Source: Mesorhizobium sp. 113-3-3
GTDB taxonomy: Bacteria > Pseudomonadota > Alphaproteobacteria > Rhizobiales > Rhizobiaceae
DNA length: 64,000 bases
NCBI RefSeq assembly: GCF_016756495.1
Contig: NZ_AP023243.1
Span: 1,612,001-1,676,000 of the forward strand
Direction of reading: 5' to 3'
Every line of letters begins with the position of its first letter. Position 1 is the stretch's first letter. Both the position numbers and the translations under genes were made by a program. The notes beneath the pieces were generated by a model. That model ran no database searches and was not told the DNA's origin. It saw only the letters and a list, made by a program, of their open reading frames with translations. Below are positions 8,413 through 18,616 of this stretch, piece by piece.

Positions 8413-9489
8413 ATGCAGAATCGGCGACGGCGCGCTCGTCCGTCGCCGCGGGGGAGGGATGACTTGGCCAGGCGACGACAAACCGAAGAGGGGCGGGCCG
8501 AAGGGGGGCGTGCAGGAGCCGAGGCGACCGAGCAGGTCGCCAGTGAAAGCCGGACGGACCGCCTCCGGATTCGCGCTGCCTGGATGTATTTCGTCGAGCA
8601 GATGACGCAGAACGAGATCGCCGACGTGCTCGGCGTCGGCCGCGTCACCATCGTGCGCATGCTGGCCGAGGCGCGCTCGCGCAACGAAGTGAAGATCACC
8701 ATCGAGAGCGAATTGTCGGAGATCGTGCGGCTGGAGCGCGCGCTGGAGCGGACGTTCGGCCTGCAGCAGGCGCTGGTCGCCCCGCTCACCGCGCCCAATG
8801 CCGATCCGATCCCGGCAATCAGCGCCAAGACCGGGGCTTTCCTGTCCGACACGATGAAGTCAGGCATGCGCGTCGGCGTCGGCTGGGGCCGGACGCTGTT
8901 CTCCAGCCTGCCCTTCATCAGCGCCAAGTCGCTCTCCGATTTCAAGGTCATTTCGCTGCTGGGCGGCGTCGGCGTCGTGCGGCGATACAACCCGGCCGAG
9001 TTCGCCTGGCGCTTCGCCCAGATCTTCCAGGGCGACGGCTATCTGATCCCGACGCCGGCCGTCGTCGACAGCGTCGAGACCAAGATCGCGCTGGTCGAGC
9101 GCTGCGGCCTGCAGGAGGTTTTCGAAATGGCCAACGTGCTCGATGCGGTTCTGCTGAGCGTCGGCGGCATCGCTTCGGCCACCACCTTCTCTCGCGGAGG
9201 GTTCCTCAAGGAAGCGGATCGGGAGGCGCTGCTCGAGCGCGGCGCCGTCGGCGACCTTCTGTTCCATTTCTTCGACCGCAATGGCGATCTGGTCGACCAT
9301 CCCGTCAACAGCCACGTGATGTCGGTCGAAGTCGACCGCCTGCGCGCGGCCCCGATCCGCATCCTCACCTCGGGCGGCGAGGAGAAGACCGAGGCGCTGC
9401 TCGGCGCGATGAGCCTGATCGCGCCGACGATCCTGATCACCGATGAGGAAAGCGCCAAGCGCATGCTCGAGGCGTTCAGCGCAAGCTGA
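8413..9489 (+). CDS. SorC/DeoR-type sugar-binding transcriptional regulator
   Basis: The regulator has an N-terminal helix-turn-helix (QMTQNEIADVLGVGRVTIVRMLAEAR) and a C-terminal SorC-type effector domain. Phosphosugar-binding loops are likely at VGVGWGRTL and VGGIASATTF. The ATG at 8413 has no good ribosome site. A TTG at 8464 lies 6 nt after GGGAGG and may be the real start, which would remove 17 Arg-rich residues. It probably controls the sorbitol PTS genes in response to a phosphorylated sugar. Its stop overlaps the tail of the next, convergent gene by 14 bp. Confidence 0.87.
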   Translation: MQNRRRRARPSPRGRDDLARRRQTEEGRAEGGRAGAEATEQVASESRTDRLRIRAAWMYFVEQMTQNEIADVLGVGRVTIVRMLAEARSRNEVKITIESELSEIVRLERALERTFGLQQALVAPLTAPNADPIPAISAKTGAFLSDTMKSGMRVGVGWGRTLFSSLPFISAKSLSDFKVISLLGGVGVVRRYNPAEFAWRFAQIFQGDGYLIPTPAVVDSVETKIALVERCGLQEVFEMANVLDAVLLSVGGIASATTFSRGGFLKEADREALLERGAVGDLLFHFFDRNGDLVDHPVNSHVMSVEVDRLRAAPIRILTSGGEEKTEALLGAMSLIAPTILITDEESAKRMLEAFSAS

Positions 9490-10327
9490 AGGATCCCGTG
9501 ATGTAGTTGGGCCAGGCCCGGTGCTCGTCGAAAACGGCGGCGAGATCCGGTGTGTCCGCCAATATCCCGCCGAGCACCAGCGCCGTGGCGATGCCGGCGC
9601 CGTTGCCGCCCGCTACGTCGTGCTCGACGCTGTCGCCGACGCAGACGACGCTGCCGCGCTCAGGCTCGCCGGCCAGCGCCAGGGCCGCATCGAAGATCGC
9701 CGGATAGGGTTTGCCGATGCGCGTGACGCTGCCGCCCAAGCTTTCGTAGAGATCTGCGATCTCGCCGGCGCCGAAGCGGGGGCCGACCGCCGTCAGCATG
9801 ATCCTGTCGGGATTGGTGCAGAAGCCCGGCACTTTTCGCGCCGCCGCCGGGGCGAGCAGGCGGCGATAGTGGTCAAGGTCGTGGCGGTCGCCTTCGCTGG
9901 CCGAGATCAGCACCAGTTCGGCGTCTTCGCCGGCCTGCGTCAGCACGAAAGGCAGGCACTCGATCGCCGTACGGTCGTTGTCGCGGCTGATCAGCAGGCA
10001 CTTTGTCCCCGGACGCAGCTTTCCCGATTCGGCCATGTCGTTGAAGGATCGCCACGCCACCTCCCCGGAGGAGACAAAATGGTCCCAGCTTCCGGCGGCG
10101 AAGCCGAGTTTCAGCAGGCGGTCCTCATTGGGCCTGGCGCGCTTGCCGGAATTGGAGATCAGAACGACTGTCTTGCCGGCACGCTTGAGTGCCGACAAGG
10201 CCTCCACCGCGCCGGGATAAGGCGCCTGGCCGTCATGCAGCACGCCGAACTGGTCGAGCAGGAAAACCTGGTAGCGCTCGGCCAGCGGTCCGATGCCGTC
10301 GAGGCGTTCGATTGTTTTCGCGCTCAT
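9476..10327 (-). CDS. HAD-IIA family hydrolase (TIGR01459-like)
   Basis: This 283-residue phosphatase is related to NagD and p-nitrophenyl phosphatases. Motif I is FLLDQFGVLHDG near residue 25, followed by LISNSGKR, GKPYPAIFD and the motif IV region VGDSVEHDVAGG. It overlaps the upstream kinase gene by ATGA, so it is the last gene of a minus-strand operon aldolase-kinase-phosphatase. A sugar-phosphate substrate of that pathway is likely, though its identity is open. Confidence 0.87.
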   Translation of the reverse strand: MSAKTIERLDGIGPLAERYQVFLLDQFGVLHDGQAPYPGAVEALSALKRAGKTVVLISNSGKRARPNEDRLLKLGFAAGSWDHFVSSGEVAWRSFNDMAESGKLRPGTKCLLISRDNDRTAIECLPFVLTQAGEDAELVLISASEGDRHDLDHYRRLLAPAAARKVPGFCTNPDRIMLTAVGPRFGAGEIADLYESLGGSVTRIGKPYPAIFDAALALAGEPERGSVVCVGDSVEHDVAGGNGAGIATALVLGGILADTPDLAAVFDEHRAWPNYITGSFSLR

Positions 10328-11598
10328 AGCAATCCCGCCTTGCTTGCGCCCTTCAGCGCCAGCCGCGCTGTGCCGGCAGCCGCCTCGTCGGAAAGAGTGG
10401 GCAGGAAATCGACGCCGAGCTTGCGTTTCCGGATCGCCGTCCAGGCCGCGTTTGCCGCGCCGCCGCCGACGCTGCGGACCGAAGTCAGCCCAGGCGCGCC
10501 GAGTTCGGCCAGCCTGCGGTAGCCGAGCGCCTCGATCGCGGCCATGCCTTCGAACATCGCCTTGAGATAATCGGCATCGTCAGCCGGTCGCGGCGAAAGG
10601 CGCGGCGGCAAGGCGGGATCGGCGATCGGGAAGCGTTCGCCTGATGTGCCGAGCGGATAATAGTCGAGCCCGGTCTCTGTCGTGGGGTCGATTGTCGCGC
10701 TGAGTTCGATGATCCGCGCCAGTGGAAAATGCTGTGCCAGCACCTTGCCACCCGAATTGGATGCACCGCCGGCCAGCCATGTGTCGCCGAGGCGATGGCT
10801 GTAGATGCCGAAGCGTGGCGCGGAAATCGGCCGGTCGGACAGGATCTTGATGGTGAGCGAAGATCCCAGCGCCGTGACGCCGTCGCCGGCTGATGTGGCG
10901 CCGGTCGCCAGGAACGAGGCGCAGCCATCCGTGGTGCCGGCGACCACCACCACATCGGGCGATAGGCCGAACAACTCAGCGGCGGCCGCGGTGAGCGTGC
11001 CGGTGACATCGCCTGGCTCGACGACATCAGGCAGCAGGTCCATGTTCATGCCGGTGGCCGCGATCCAGTCCGGCCAGCGGCGGGCCTCGACGTCATAGCC
11101 TGTCTTCAGCGCATTGTTCTCGTCGCTGACGTGGAAGCGGCCGGTAAGATTTCCAGCAATCCAGTCGGCCTGGTGCAGCACGGCTGCGATGCCGGGCAGA
11201 TGCTGGAACCGCAACGCCTTGGCGAGGCCTGATGTCGCGCCGTGCGCTGCGCTCGCTTCCGGCGCCTCGCGGGCGATGGCGGCCAGGATGCCGGCGTCGT
11301 CGACCTTGTCGTTGTACATCAGCGGTTCGGCCAGCGGCCGCCCGGCGGCGTCGATCGGCAGCAGCGTGCCGGACGTGCCGTCGACGGCGATGGCGCGGAC
11401 AGCAGTGCGGTCGATGCCCGAAAGCAGTTCCGTCAGAGCTGCCTCGACCGATTGCCGCCATACCGAGGGGGCGCGTGGATCTTGGCCGAATCTGTCGAGC
11501 CGAACGGCGGACTGGCCGGCGATCGAAAAATCCGGGCGCATGGCCACGGCGCGCGCGCCCGACGTGCCGATGTCGATGCCGATGACAAGGGGCATCAT
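10324..11598 (-). CDS. FGGY-family carbohydrate kinase (xylulokinase-like)
   Basis: A 424-residue sugar kinase. The N-terminal ATPase-fold signature GIDIGTSGARAV is present, as are the second-domain motifs (VVVAGTTDGCASF; TALGSSLTIKIL; SVGGGAANAAW), the last being the usual adenine and phosphate site. It is somewhat shorter than xylulokinases (~480). It lies between a class II aldolase and a HAD phosphatase gene in one operon, so it probably phosphorylates a ketose or polyol that the aldolase later splits. A second, different FGGY kinase lies at 13619. Confidence 0.88.
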   Translation of the reverse strand: MMPLVIGIDIGTSGARAVAMRPDFSIAGQSAVRLDRFGQDPRAPSVWRQSVEAALTELLSGIDRTAVRAIAVDGTSGTLLPIDAAGRPLAEPLMYNDKVDDAGILAAIAREAPEASAAHGATSGLAKALRFQHLPGIAAVLHQADWIAGNLTGRFHVSDENNALKTGYDVEARRWPDWIAATGMNMDLLPDVVEPGDVTGTLTAAAAELFGLSPDVVVVAGTTDGCASFLATGATSAGDGVTALGSSLTIKILSDRPISAPRFGIYSHRLGDTWLAGGASNSGGKVLAQHFPLARIIELSATIDPTTETGLDYYPLGTSGERFPIADPALPPRLSPRPADDADYLKAMFEGMAAIEALGYRRLAELGAPGLTSVRSVGGGAANAAWTAIRKRKLGVDFLPTLSDEAAAGTARLALKGASKAGLL

Positions 11599-11613
11599 GT
11601 CTTCTGTCCTTTG

Positions 11614-12657
11614 CTAGCCGCCGGAGGCATTGAGCTTCTGGCGATACTGCTCGGCGTCCCAATTGACCAGTTCGTCGTTCTCGGCGGCGGTGAGATAATT
11701 GAGCCGCGCCGCGACATCGACGCGTGCCGTCACATCGGCGAGGCAGCGCTGCATGGCGTCGGCGCCGGCACTGGCGTCGCCGCGCATCAGCACGCCGGCG
11801 CCGGGAAACAGGATCGCCATGGGGGCCGCACCGAGGCGCGCGGTGACGCCCGCCGCGTTCTCGCCCGGCTTGGCCACCACCGAGCCCTGGCCGAGGAAGA
11901 TGACATGGTCGGGATAGAGGCTGCCGGCCCCGGCCATGCGGCGGCTTTGCGGATCGAGCGCGACCGCATGGGCTTCGACATCCACCGGCAATCGGTAGAC
12001 GCTGCCGTCGGCGAGCGCCGTCAGGGCCGTGATATCGGGCGCTGCAGTCTCGCGCGCCGGCCGTGCCAGCAGCGAGCGGACGCGATGGAGCAGCCGCTCC
12101 GCCTCGGCGACGGTCTCGGCGGCGACGACCAGCCCGTGATTGCCAAGGATCAGCACGTCGACACCAGGCCGCAGTTTCTCGGAAATGCCACGGGCGAGCG
12201 GCAGGCCCGGCCGGCAATAGGGCACATAGGCCCATTCGATGCCGCCGAGCCGCCTGGCGACCTCGGCTTCGCCGTCGGCCTGCACGGCCAGCGAGATCGT
12301 GTCGACGCAGTGCACATGGAGAACCACGCGTTGCGGCATCAAGGCGTGTACCGTGGTTTCGATTGACGGGCGCAGGCCGCGCGGATTGAGTTCGTCGATG
12401 GCGAAGGCCTGCGGCTTGTCGGCGGCCGGATCGCGTTGTTCGACCGCCTCGAGCAGCGGCGCCATCGCCACCGGCACCATGATGTCGTCGCTCAGCGCAT
12501 CCTTCAGCCAGGTGCCGGAGGCCTTGATCCACAGCGTGTCGCCGGCCTTGAGCGAGGTGTTGCCGCCCGCCGCCTGAGTCATATGCGGGTTGAGACCGAT
12601 GCTGGCTGAAAGCGCCCGCAAGGCTGCCAGTTCCTGCGCGTCAGCTTGGGTTGCCAT
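11614..12657 (-). CDS. class II aldolase/adducin-domain protein
   Basis: The 347-residue protein has an N-terminal class II aldolase domain. Features are AAGGNTSLKAG (phosphate-binding loop), SGTWLKDA, the zinc-ligand pair in LHVHCVD, and the third ligand region LILGNHGLVV. It is about 130 residues longer than fuculose- or ribulose-phosphate enzymes. The C-terminal part resembles the long aldolases linked to rhizobial sugar-alcohol or rhamnose-type pathways. It heads the minus-strand operon with the kinase and phosphatase genes and is divergent from the DeoR gene. Substrate unknown. Confidence 0.85.
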   Translation of the reverse strand: MATQADAQELAALRALSASIGLNPHMTQAAGGNTSLKAGDTLWIKASGTWLKDALSDDIMVPVAMAPLLEAVEQRDPAADKPQAFAIDELNPRGLRPSIETTVHALMPQRVVLHVHCVDTISLAVQADGEAEVARRLGGIEWAYVPYCRPGLPLARGISEKLRPGVDVLILGNHGLVVAAETVAEAERLLHRVRSLLARPARETAAPDITALTALADGSVYRLPVDVEAHAVALDPQSRRMAGAGSLYPDHVIFLGQGSVVAKPGENAAGVTARLGAAPMAILFPGAGVLMRGDASAGADAMQRCLADVTARVDVAARLNYLTAAENDELVNWDAEQYRQKLNASGG

Positions 12658-12839
12658 GGCGCCTTTCCCTCAACGCTTGCCCAAGATCCCGCCTTCGGGA
12701 CCGGTGTTGGCGCTGATATCGCAGATGCGAGCGACTTACGTCAACAGTGATCTACTATCATCAAAACTGGCTTGCAATCTGACTAATGTTGAGTAAGTTG
12801 CACCAACTGCCGTGGAAAATGGCACTTGGGAGGAAAGAG

Positions 12840-13622
12840 TTGAGCGACTCCGGCCGCCAGCGTCAGATCGTCGAACTGCTGCGGGACCGTCCGTTCGCCT
12901 CGGTGCGCGAGCTGCAGGAACGGCTTGGCGTTTCGGCGGCGACGGTCAGGCGCGACATCGACCGGATCGATGAAGCCGGCGAGGCGCGCAAGGTCTATGG
13001 CGGCATCTCGGCGCTCGACGGCGCCTCGCATGCCGGTGTCGCCTACGCCCGGCCCTATGACGAGAACCGCGACCTCGCGGTCGAAGCCAAGCGGCAGATC
13101 GCGACCATCGCCGCGACCATGGTGCGCGATGGCGATGCGGTCATCGTGCATGGCGGCTCGACCTGCTTTCATCTCGGCGTCAAGCTCGCCGAGCGCAACA
13201 TCCGGCTCTACACCAATTCGATGCCGCTCGCGGCCTATCTCAGCGACCATGGCCATTGCAGCCTGACCGTTGCCGGCGGCGACCTGCATCGCGAGCCCGG
13301 CATCATCCATTCGTCGGCCCAGGCGACGCCCTTCTACGCCTCGAAATTCTTTCTCGGCGCGCAGGGCCTCAATCAGGAAGGCGTGCTGGAATCGCATCCG
13401 CTTTTGGTGCGCTCCATTGTCGATCTCAGCCTCTGCGCGGATCAGATCGTGGTGCTGGCCGACAGCCGCAAACTGTCGATCCACGCTCGCAATGTCGCGC
13501 TGCCGCTGTCGCGCATCGGCACGCTGATCACCGATGACGGCCTTTCGGATGCCGATGCACGCATGCTCGAGGATGCCGGCGTCATGGTGCGGATCGCGTC
13601 CACTTCGGGAGCCGTCCCGTGA
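12840..13622 (+). CDS. DeoR/GlpR-family transcriptional regulator
   Basis: About 260 residues, with an N-terminal DeoR helix-turn-helix (ASVRELQERLGVSAATVRRDI) and a C-terminal phosphosugar-sensing domain. The latter includes VIVHGGSTCFHLG and VVLADSRKL near its end. I chose the TTG at 12840 because GGGAGGA (12828-12834) sits 5 nt before it. The upstream ATG codons at 12786 and 12819 lack such a site. The next gene begins inside its stop codon (GTGA). It likely represses both this operon and the divergent aldolase operon. Confidence 0.88.
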   Translation: MSDSGRQRQIVELLRDRPFASVRELQERLGVSAATVRRDIDRIDEAGEARKVYGGISALDGASHAGVAYARPYDENRDLAVEAKRQIATIAATMVRDGDAVIVHGGSTCFHLGVKLAERNIRLYTNSMPLAAYLSDHGHCSLTVAGGDLHREPGIIHSSAQATPFYASKFFLGAQGLNQEGVLESHPLLVRSIVDLSLCADQIVVLADSRKLSIHARNVALPLSRIGTLITDDGLSDADARMLEDAGVMVRIASTSGAVP

Positions 13623-14998
13623 AAGTGGCGGTCCTCGATTTCGGCAAGACCAATTCGAAGCTGTTCGTCTTCGGCCAGGACGGACGCATCCTCGACGAGC
13701 GCCGCACCCAGCCGAGATGGACGCGCCAGGGCGGCTTCAGCGTGCTCGACGAGGCCGCACTGCATGGCTGGGCGCTCGGTGCCGTCACCGAGGTGGTCGA
13801 AAGCCATGGCGTGGAAGGGGTGATGGTGTCGGGCCATGGCTGCACCTTCGCCCTGGTGGACGACGCGGCGCTGACGCATCCGATCCTCGATTACGAGCAG
13901 GAGCCGCCGGCCGAAATCGCCGCCCGGATCGATCGCCGCATTCCGGATTTTGCCGAGACGTTCTCGCCGCGCCTGCCGCTCGGCTTCAACTATGGGCGTC
14001 ACATGCTGTGGCTGCAGGAAGTCGATCCCGACGCGTTCGCGGCGGCGAAATCGATCCTCGGCTATCCCCAGTACTGGAGCTGGCGCCTCGGTGGCCGACC
14101 CGTCTCGGAAGTATCCTACCTCGGCTGCCATTCGCATTTGTGGGCGCCGCGCAAACGCGACTTTTCCTCGTTGGTCGATGCCGAGGGGTGGCGCGGCCAG
14201 ATGCCGGCCTTCGCGCGCGCCGGCACCGTGATCGGCGAGCGGCAACTTGGCGGCGCGGCGCGGCCGATCGCCATCCACAATGGCGTCCACGACTCCAATG
14301 CGGCGCTCCATGCCTATCGCCGCCAGGAGCTTGGCCGGCTGACCGTGGTGTCGACCGGCACGTGGGTCGTCGTGCTCAATCCCGATTGCCCGCTGGACGT
14401 GCTCGACCGTGACCGCGACATGCTGGTCAATGTCGATGTCGATGGCGGCCCGGTACCGACCATCCGCTTCATGGGCGGGCGCGAATTCGCCGCCATCAGC
14501 GGCGGCTGGCAAGGCGCGATCCCGCATGGCGCGGTCCAGCAAGCGATCGACGCCGGCATCATGGCGCTGCCGAGCTTCGCGCCGGGCGGACCGATGCCGG
14601 ACCGTCCCGGCCAGCTGGTCGGGCGCACGCCAGATGCCGCAGAACGCGCCGCGGCAGCGCTGCTCTATGTGGCGCTGATGGTCGATCTCTGCCTTGACCT
14701 CATCCATTCGCAAGACACCGTCATCGTCGATGGCGGGCTGAACACTGGCGGCCTGCTTGCCGGGCTGCTGGCTGAGCTGCGTCCGGGCCAGGCCTTCCTG
14801 CAAGGCGCCACGCTGGAGGGCAGCGCCACGGGGGCGGCGGCGCTCGCCTTCGAGAGCGTCGGGCGCGACTTCGCCGCCGAGACGCCGGAGCCGGTACAGG
14901 CGACGCGCTTCACTGGTTTCGCCGGCTATCGCAACGTCTGGCGCGATCGCGTTGCCGGGCAGGACGCCGCCGTCAAAACGGCAAGAGGTGCGCGATGA
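13619..14998 (+). CDS. FGGY-family carbohydrate kinase (rhamnulokinase-like)
   Basis: A 459-residue sugar kinase starting at a GTG that overlaps the regulator's stop. N-terminal signature [13 protein letters not shown]; substrate-side loop [15 protein letters not shown]-side motifs [11 protein letters not shown] and [11 protein letters not shown]. It is closer to the rhamnulokinase type than the other kinase of the locus. It overlaps the next gene (ABC ATPase) by ATGA, so uptake and phosphorylation are translationally coupled. The sugar is likely a ketose, since an epimerase-like gene closes the operon. Confidence 0.88.
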   Translation: MKVAVLDFGKTNSKLFVFGQDGRILDERRTQPRWTRQGGFSVLDEAALHGWALGAVTEVVESHGVEGVMVSGHGCTFALVDDAALTHPILDYEQEPPAEIAARIDRRIPDFAETFSPRLPLGFNYGRHMLWLQEVDPDAFAAAKSILGYPQYWSWRLGGRPVSEVSYLGCHSHLWAPRKRDFSSLVDAEGWRGQMPAFARAGTVIGERQLGGAARPIAIHNGVHDSNAALHAYRRQELGRLTVVSTGTWVVVLNPDCPLDVLDRDRDMLVNVDVDGGPVPTIRFMGGREFAAISGGWQGAIPHGAVQQAIDAGIMALPSFAPGGPMPDRPGQLVGRTPDAAERAAAALLYVALMVDLCLDLIHSQDTVIVDGGLNTGGLLAGLLAELRPGQAFLQGATLEGSATGAAALAFESVGRDFAAETPEPVQATRFTGFAGYRNVWRDRVAGQDAAVKTARGAR

Positions 14999-16539
14999 CC
15001 GCGACCGCTGAGACGCAGAGGGCGGGCCAGCCGGTGCTGGAGATGCGTCACATCTCCAAGACGTTCGGGGCGATCCGCGCGTTGCAGGATGTCTCACTCA
15101 CCGTCCATGCCGGCGAGCTGCACGCGCTGATGGGCGAGAACGGCGCCGGCAAGTCGACGCTGATGAAGGTCCTGTCGGGCGCCTATCGGCCGGATACCGG
15201 CGGCGAAATCCTGATCGACGGCGTGCCCGCCGCGACCGGTGATCCGATCAAGGCGCGCGCCGCAGGCATCGCGGTTATCTATCAGGAGCTGTCGCTGGCG
15301 CCCAATCTGACGGTGGCGCAGAACATCTTCCTTGGCAACGAACCGCGCCGCTTCGGTATTGTCGACCGCGATCAGTGCAATCGGCGGGCGAACGAAATCA
15401 TTGCGCGGCTCGGTGTCTCCTTCTCGGCACGTGCGCTGGTCTCCAGCCTGTCGCTCGGCGAGCGCCAGCTGGTCGAGATTGCGCGCGCGCTGTCGACCAA
15501 TGCGCGCATCATCGTCATGGACGAGCCGACGACGTCGCTGACGTCGCGCGAGACCGACAGCCTGTTCGAGGTGATCGCGACGCTGAAGGCGCAAGGCATC
15601 GCCATCATCTACATCAGCCATCGCATGGAAGAGGTCTACCAGCTCGCCGACCGGGTCAGCGTGCTGCGCGACAGCGGCTATGTCGGCACGCTGGAGCGCG
15701 CCGACCTCAACGCCTCGCGGCTGGTTTCGATGATGGTCGGCCGCGATCTCTCCGCCTTCTACAAGAAGGATCATCGTCCGCCGGACGCCAAGCGCGCCAT
15801 CGCACTCTCGGTGCGCGGCATGTCCGACGGACGCCTGCTGAAAAACTGCTCGTTCGACCTGCACAAGGGCGAGGTGCTGGCCCTCTCTGGTCTCGTCGGT
15901 TCAGGCCGCACCGAGCTTGCCCGACTGATCTTCGGCGCTGACAGGCGCAGCGCCGGCACGCTGGAACTCGACGGCAAACCGATTTCCATTGGCTCGCCGC
16001 GCGAGGCGCTCGACGCGGGCATCGCCTACCTGACCGAGGATCGCAAGGAACTCGGCCTGTTCCTCGACATGTCGATTTCCGACAACATCAGCATGGGCGT
16101 GCTGGCCAGGGACGCGCGGACCGGTGGATTGCGCGACTTCAGCGCCGCCGAAAGGCGTGCGGCAAAGGCGATCGCGGACCTGTCTATCCGCACCCGCTCG
16201 GCGCAGGCCAATGCCGGCTCGCTGTCGGGCGGCAACCAGCAGAAGGTGCTGCTCGCCCGGCTGCTGGAGACGGAGCCGAAGGTCGTCATCCTCGACGAGC
16301 CGACGCGCGGCGTCGATGTCGGCGCCAAGTCGGAAATCTACCGGCTGATCGACAACCTCGCCAACCGGGGCATCGCCATCCTGATGATCTCCAGCGAATT
16401 GCCCGAGGTGATCGGCGTAGCCGACCGCGTGCTGGTCATGCGCGACGGCACTATCGCGGGCGAGGTGACGGCATCCGGAGGCGAGCCGCTGCGGCAGGAG
16501 GCGATCATGGAACTTGCGACGGGAGCGGCCCAGGGATGA
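14995..16539 (+). CDS. ribose-type sugar ABC transporter, ATP-binding protein (RbsA-like)
   Basis: The 514-residue protein has two fused nucleotide-binding domains, as in RbsA and XylG. The first has a full Walker A (GENGAGKST), signature [15 protein letters not shown] and Walker [12 protein letters not shown]. The second has a degenerate Walker A ([11 protein letters not shown]), signature [15 protein letters not shown] and [14 protein letters not shown]. Degeneration of the second A site is usual for this family. It forms the importer with the permease and binding protein that follow, overlapping the permease start by ATGA. Confidence 0.94.
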   Translation: MTATAETQRAGQPVLEMRHISKTFGAIRALQDVSLTVHAGELHALMGENGAGKSTLMKVLSGAYRPDTGGEILIDGVPAATGDPIKARAAGIAVIYQELSLAPNLTVAQNIFLGNEPRRFGIVDRDQCNRRANEIIARLGVSFSARALVSSLSLGERQLVEIARALSTNARIIVMDEPTTSLTSRETDSLFEVIATLKAQGIAIIYISHRMEEVYQLADRVSVLRDSGYVGTLERADLNASRLVSMMVGRDLSAFYKKDHRPPDAKRAIALSVRGMSDGRLLKNCSFDLHKGEVLALSGLVGSGRTELARLIFGADRRSAGTLELDGKPISIGSPREALDAGIAYLTEDRKELGLFLDMSISDNISMGVLARDARTGGLRDFSAAERRAAKAIADLSIRTRSAQANAGSLSGGNQQKVLLARLLETEPKVVILDEPTRGVDVGAKSEIYRLIDNLANRGIAILMISSELPEVIGVADRVLVMRDGTIAGEVTASGGEPLRQEAIMELATGAAQG

Positions 16540-17528
16540 CCGACAGAACGACGACGAGCGTGGATCAGGCGACGGTCAGGAGCCGGCGGCTGCGCACAGC
16601 CTTCGCCGCACTTGGCATGCTGCCGGTGCTGGTGCTGCTGGCGGCGGGCTTCCAGTTCATCAATCCCCGCTTCCTCACCGAGACCAACCTGCTCATCGTC
16701 ACGCAGCAATCGTCGATCAACATCGTGCTCGCCGCCGGCATGACCTTCGTCATCCTGACGGGCGGCATCGACCTGTCGGTCGGCTCCATCCTCGCCGCCT
16801 CGGCGATGGTGGCGGTAATGGTGTCTCTGGTGCCGGACTGGGGCCTGCTCGGCGTGCCGGCAGCCATCCTCGTCGGCCTCGGCTTCGGTCTCGTGAACGG
16901 GCTCCTCGTCGCCTATATCAGGTTGCCGCCCTTCATCGTCACCCTGGGGTCGCTGACGGCCGTGCGCGGCATTGCCCGCCTGCTCGGCCAGGACACCACC
17001 GTGTTCAATTCGGACCTGCCGTTCGACTTCATCGGCAATGGCTCGCTGTTCGGGATTCCCTGGCTGGTCGTCATCGCGCTGTCGGTGGTCGTTTTGTCCT
17101 GGCTGGTGCTCAAGCGCACGGTGCTCGGCACCTGGATCTACGCCGTCGGCGGCAATGCCGAGGCGGCGCGGCTGACCGGCATCAAGGTGCCGCTGGTGCT
17201 GCTTTTCGTCTATGGCGTGTCCGGCCTGCTCGCCGGCCTCGGCGGCGCCATGTCGGCGGCAAGGCTATACGCCGCCAACGGCCTGCAGCTCGGCCAGTCC
17301 TACGAGCTCGACGCCATCGCCGCCGTCATCCTCGGCGGCACCAGCTTCGTCGGCGGCGTCGGCTCGATCTGGGGCACGCTGATCGGCGGCCTGATCATCG
17401 CGGTTCTGTCCAACGGGCTCATCTTGGCCGGCGTTTCGGACATCTGGCAGTACATCATCAAGGGATTGGTCATCATCGTGGCGGTCGCCCTCGACCGCTA
17501 CCGGCTCCAGGCAGGGGCGAGAACGTGA
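16536..17528 (+). CDS. ribose-type sugar ABC transporter permease (RbsC-like)
   Basis: A 330-residue integral membrane protein with about 8-10 hydrophobic helices. It carries family signatures [14 protein letters not shown] near the N-terminus, and [16 protein letters not shown] and [20 protein letters not shown] toward the C-terminus. Only one permease gene is present, so the channel is presumably a homodimer, as for ribose. It is coupled to the ATPase gene upstream. An 80-bp gap with a strong ribosome site leads to the binding-protein gene. Confidence 0.93.
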   Translation: MTDRTTTSVDQATVRSRRLRTAFAALGMLPVLVLLAAGFQFINPRFLTETNLLIVTQQSSINIVLAAGMTFVILTGGIDLSVGSILAASAMVAVMVSLVPDWGLLGVPAAILVGLGFGLVNGLLVAYIRLPPFIVTLGSLTAVRGIARLLGQDTTVFNSDLPFDFIGNGSLFGIPWLVVIALSVVVLSWLVLKRTVLGTWIYAVGGNAEAARLTGIKVPLVLLFVYGVSGLLAGLGGAMSAARLYAANGLQLGQSYELDAIAAVILGGTSFVGGVGSIWGTLIGGLIIAVLSNGLILAGVSDIWQYIIKGLVIIVAVALDRYRLQAGART

Positions 17529-17608
17529 GTGACCTGGTCGCCGGCATCAAAGACCGGCTTGTGTAACGCACCGTGAGAGGCTCGGTGCATCAGGAGGAAG
17601 TAAGCGTA

Positions 17609-18547
17609 ATGAAGACCATCGCCAAACTGCTCTGCGGCGCCGCTTTCGCGGCCGTCGCCATCGCGCCGGCATCGGCCAAGGACCTCAACAAGGTCGGCAT
17701 CTCGGTCGGCCTGCTCGGCAACCCCTTCTTCGTCGCCACCATCAAGGGCATCGAGGACGCGGCCAAGAAGATCAATCCGAAGGTCGAGGTGACGTCGGTG
17801 TCCGCCGACTATGACCTCAACAAGCAGGTTTCGCAGGTCGATTCCTTCATCGCCGCGGGCGTCGACGTGATCATGCTCAATGCGGTCGACGCCAAGGCGA
17901 TCGCGCCGGCGGTGAAGAAGGCACAGGCTGCCGGCATCATCGTTGCCGCCTTCGACGTCTCGGCGCCGGGCGCCGACGTCACCGTGATGACCAACAACGT
18001 CAAGGCCGGCGAAGAGGCGTGCCAGTACCTGGTCGACCACACCGGCGGCAAGGGCGACTACGTCATCCTCAACGGTCCGGCATCGTCGTCGATCCTTGAG
18101 CGGGTCAAGGGCTGCAAGAACGTGCTTTCGCAGCATCCCGACATCAAGATCCTCTCCGACGACCAGAACGCCGAAGGCTCGCGCGACGGCGGCCTGAAAG
18201 TGTTCCAGTCGCTGCTCACCCGCTTCGACAAGATCGATGCGGTGTTCGCCATCAACGATCCGACGGCGATCGGCGCCCAGCTTGCCGCCAAGCAGCTCAA
18301 CCGCTCGGAGTTCATCTTCACCGCGGTCGACGGCGCGCCGGATATCGAGAAGGAGCTCTCTTCCGGCACCTCGATGATCAAGGCCTCGGCCTCGCAGGAT
18401 CCCTATGTGATGGCCGGCCAGTCGCTGACGATGGCCGCCGAGCTGCTCGCCGGCAAGAAGCCGGCGGAGGCCACCGTGCTGCTCGATCCCAAGCTGATCA
18501 CCGCCGAGAACCTGAAGGACTACAAGGGCTGGACCGCGGCCCGCTGA
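17609..18547 (+). CDS. ribose-type sugar ABC transporter, periplasmic binding protein (RbsB-like)
   Basis: A 312-residue periplasmic protein. Residues 1-23 form a Sec signal peptide (MKTIAKLLCGAAFAAVAIAP, cleaved after ASA). The mature part shows the type I sugar-binder pattern: VGISVGLLGNPFFVATIKG at the start, the ligand-side AINDPTAIGAQLA, and a hinge near FTAVDGAPD. ATG at 17609 follows AGGAGGAAG, and the longer upstream frame has no signal. A perfect 26-bp palindrome follows the stop and may protect or limit the mRNA, as often seen after binding-protein genes. Confidence 0.93.
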   Translation: MKTIAKLLCGAAFAAVAIAPASAKDLNKVGISVGLLGNPFFVATIKGIEDAAKKINPKVEVTSVSADYDLNKQVSQVDSFIAAGVDVIMLNAVDAKAIAPAVKKAQAAGIIVAAFDVSAPGADVTVMTNNVKAGEEACQYLVDHTGGKGDYVILNGPASSSILERVKGCKNVLSQHPDIKILSDDQNAEGSRDGGLKVFQSLLTRFDKIDAVFAINDPTAIGAQLAAKQLNRSEFIFTAVDGAPDIEKELSSGTSMIKASASQDPYVMAGQSLTMAAELLAGKKPAEATVLLDPKLITAENLKDYKGWTAAR

Positions 18548-18559
18548 TCCCTCCAACAC

Positions 18560-18585
18560 GCGCGGCCGGATCGATCCGGCCGCGC
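18560..18585 (+). terminator. perfect 26-bp palindrome after binding-protein gene
   Basis: Arms of 13 bp (GCGCGGCCGGATC and its reverse complement) meet without a loop, 12 bp after the binding-protein stop and before the epimerase gene. CTTTCC follows, but there is no real T-run. It may be an mRNA-stabilising stem or attenuator rather than a full terminator. Confidence 0.5.
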
Positions 18586-18616
18586 CTTTCCTCATCGCGA
18601 CACACCGGAGACGATC

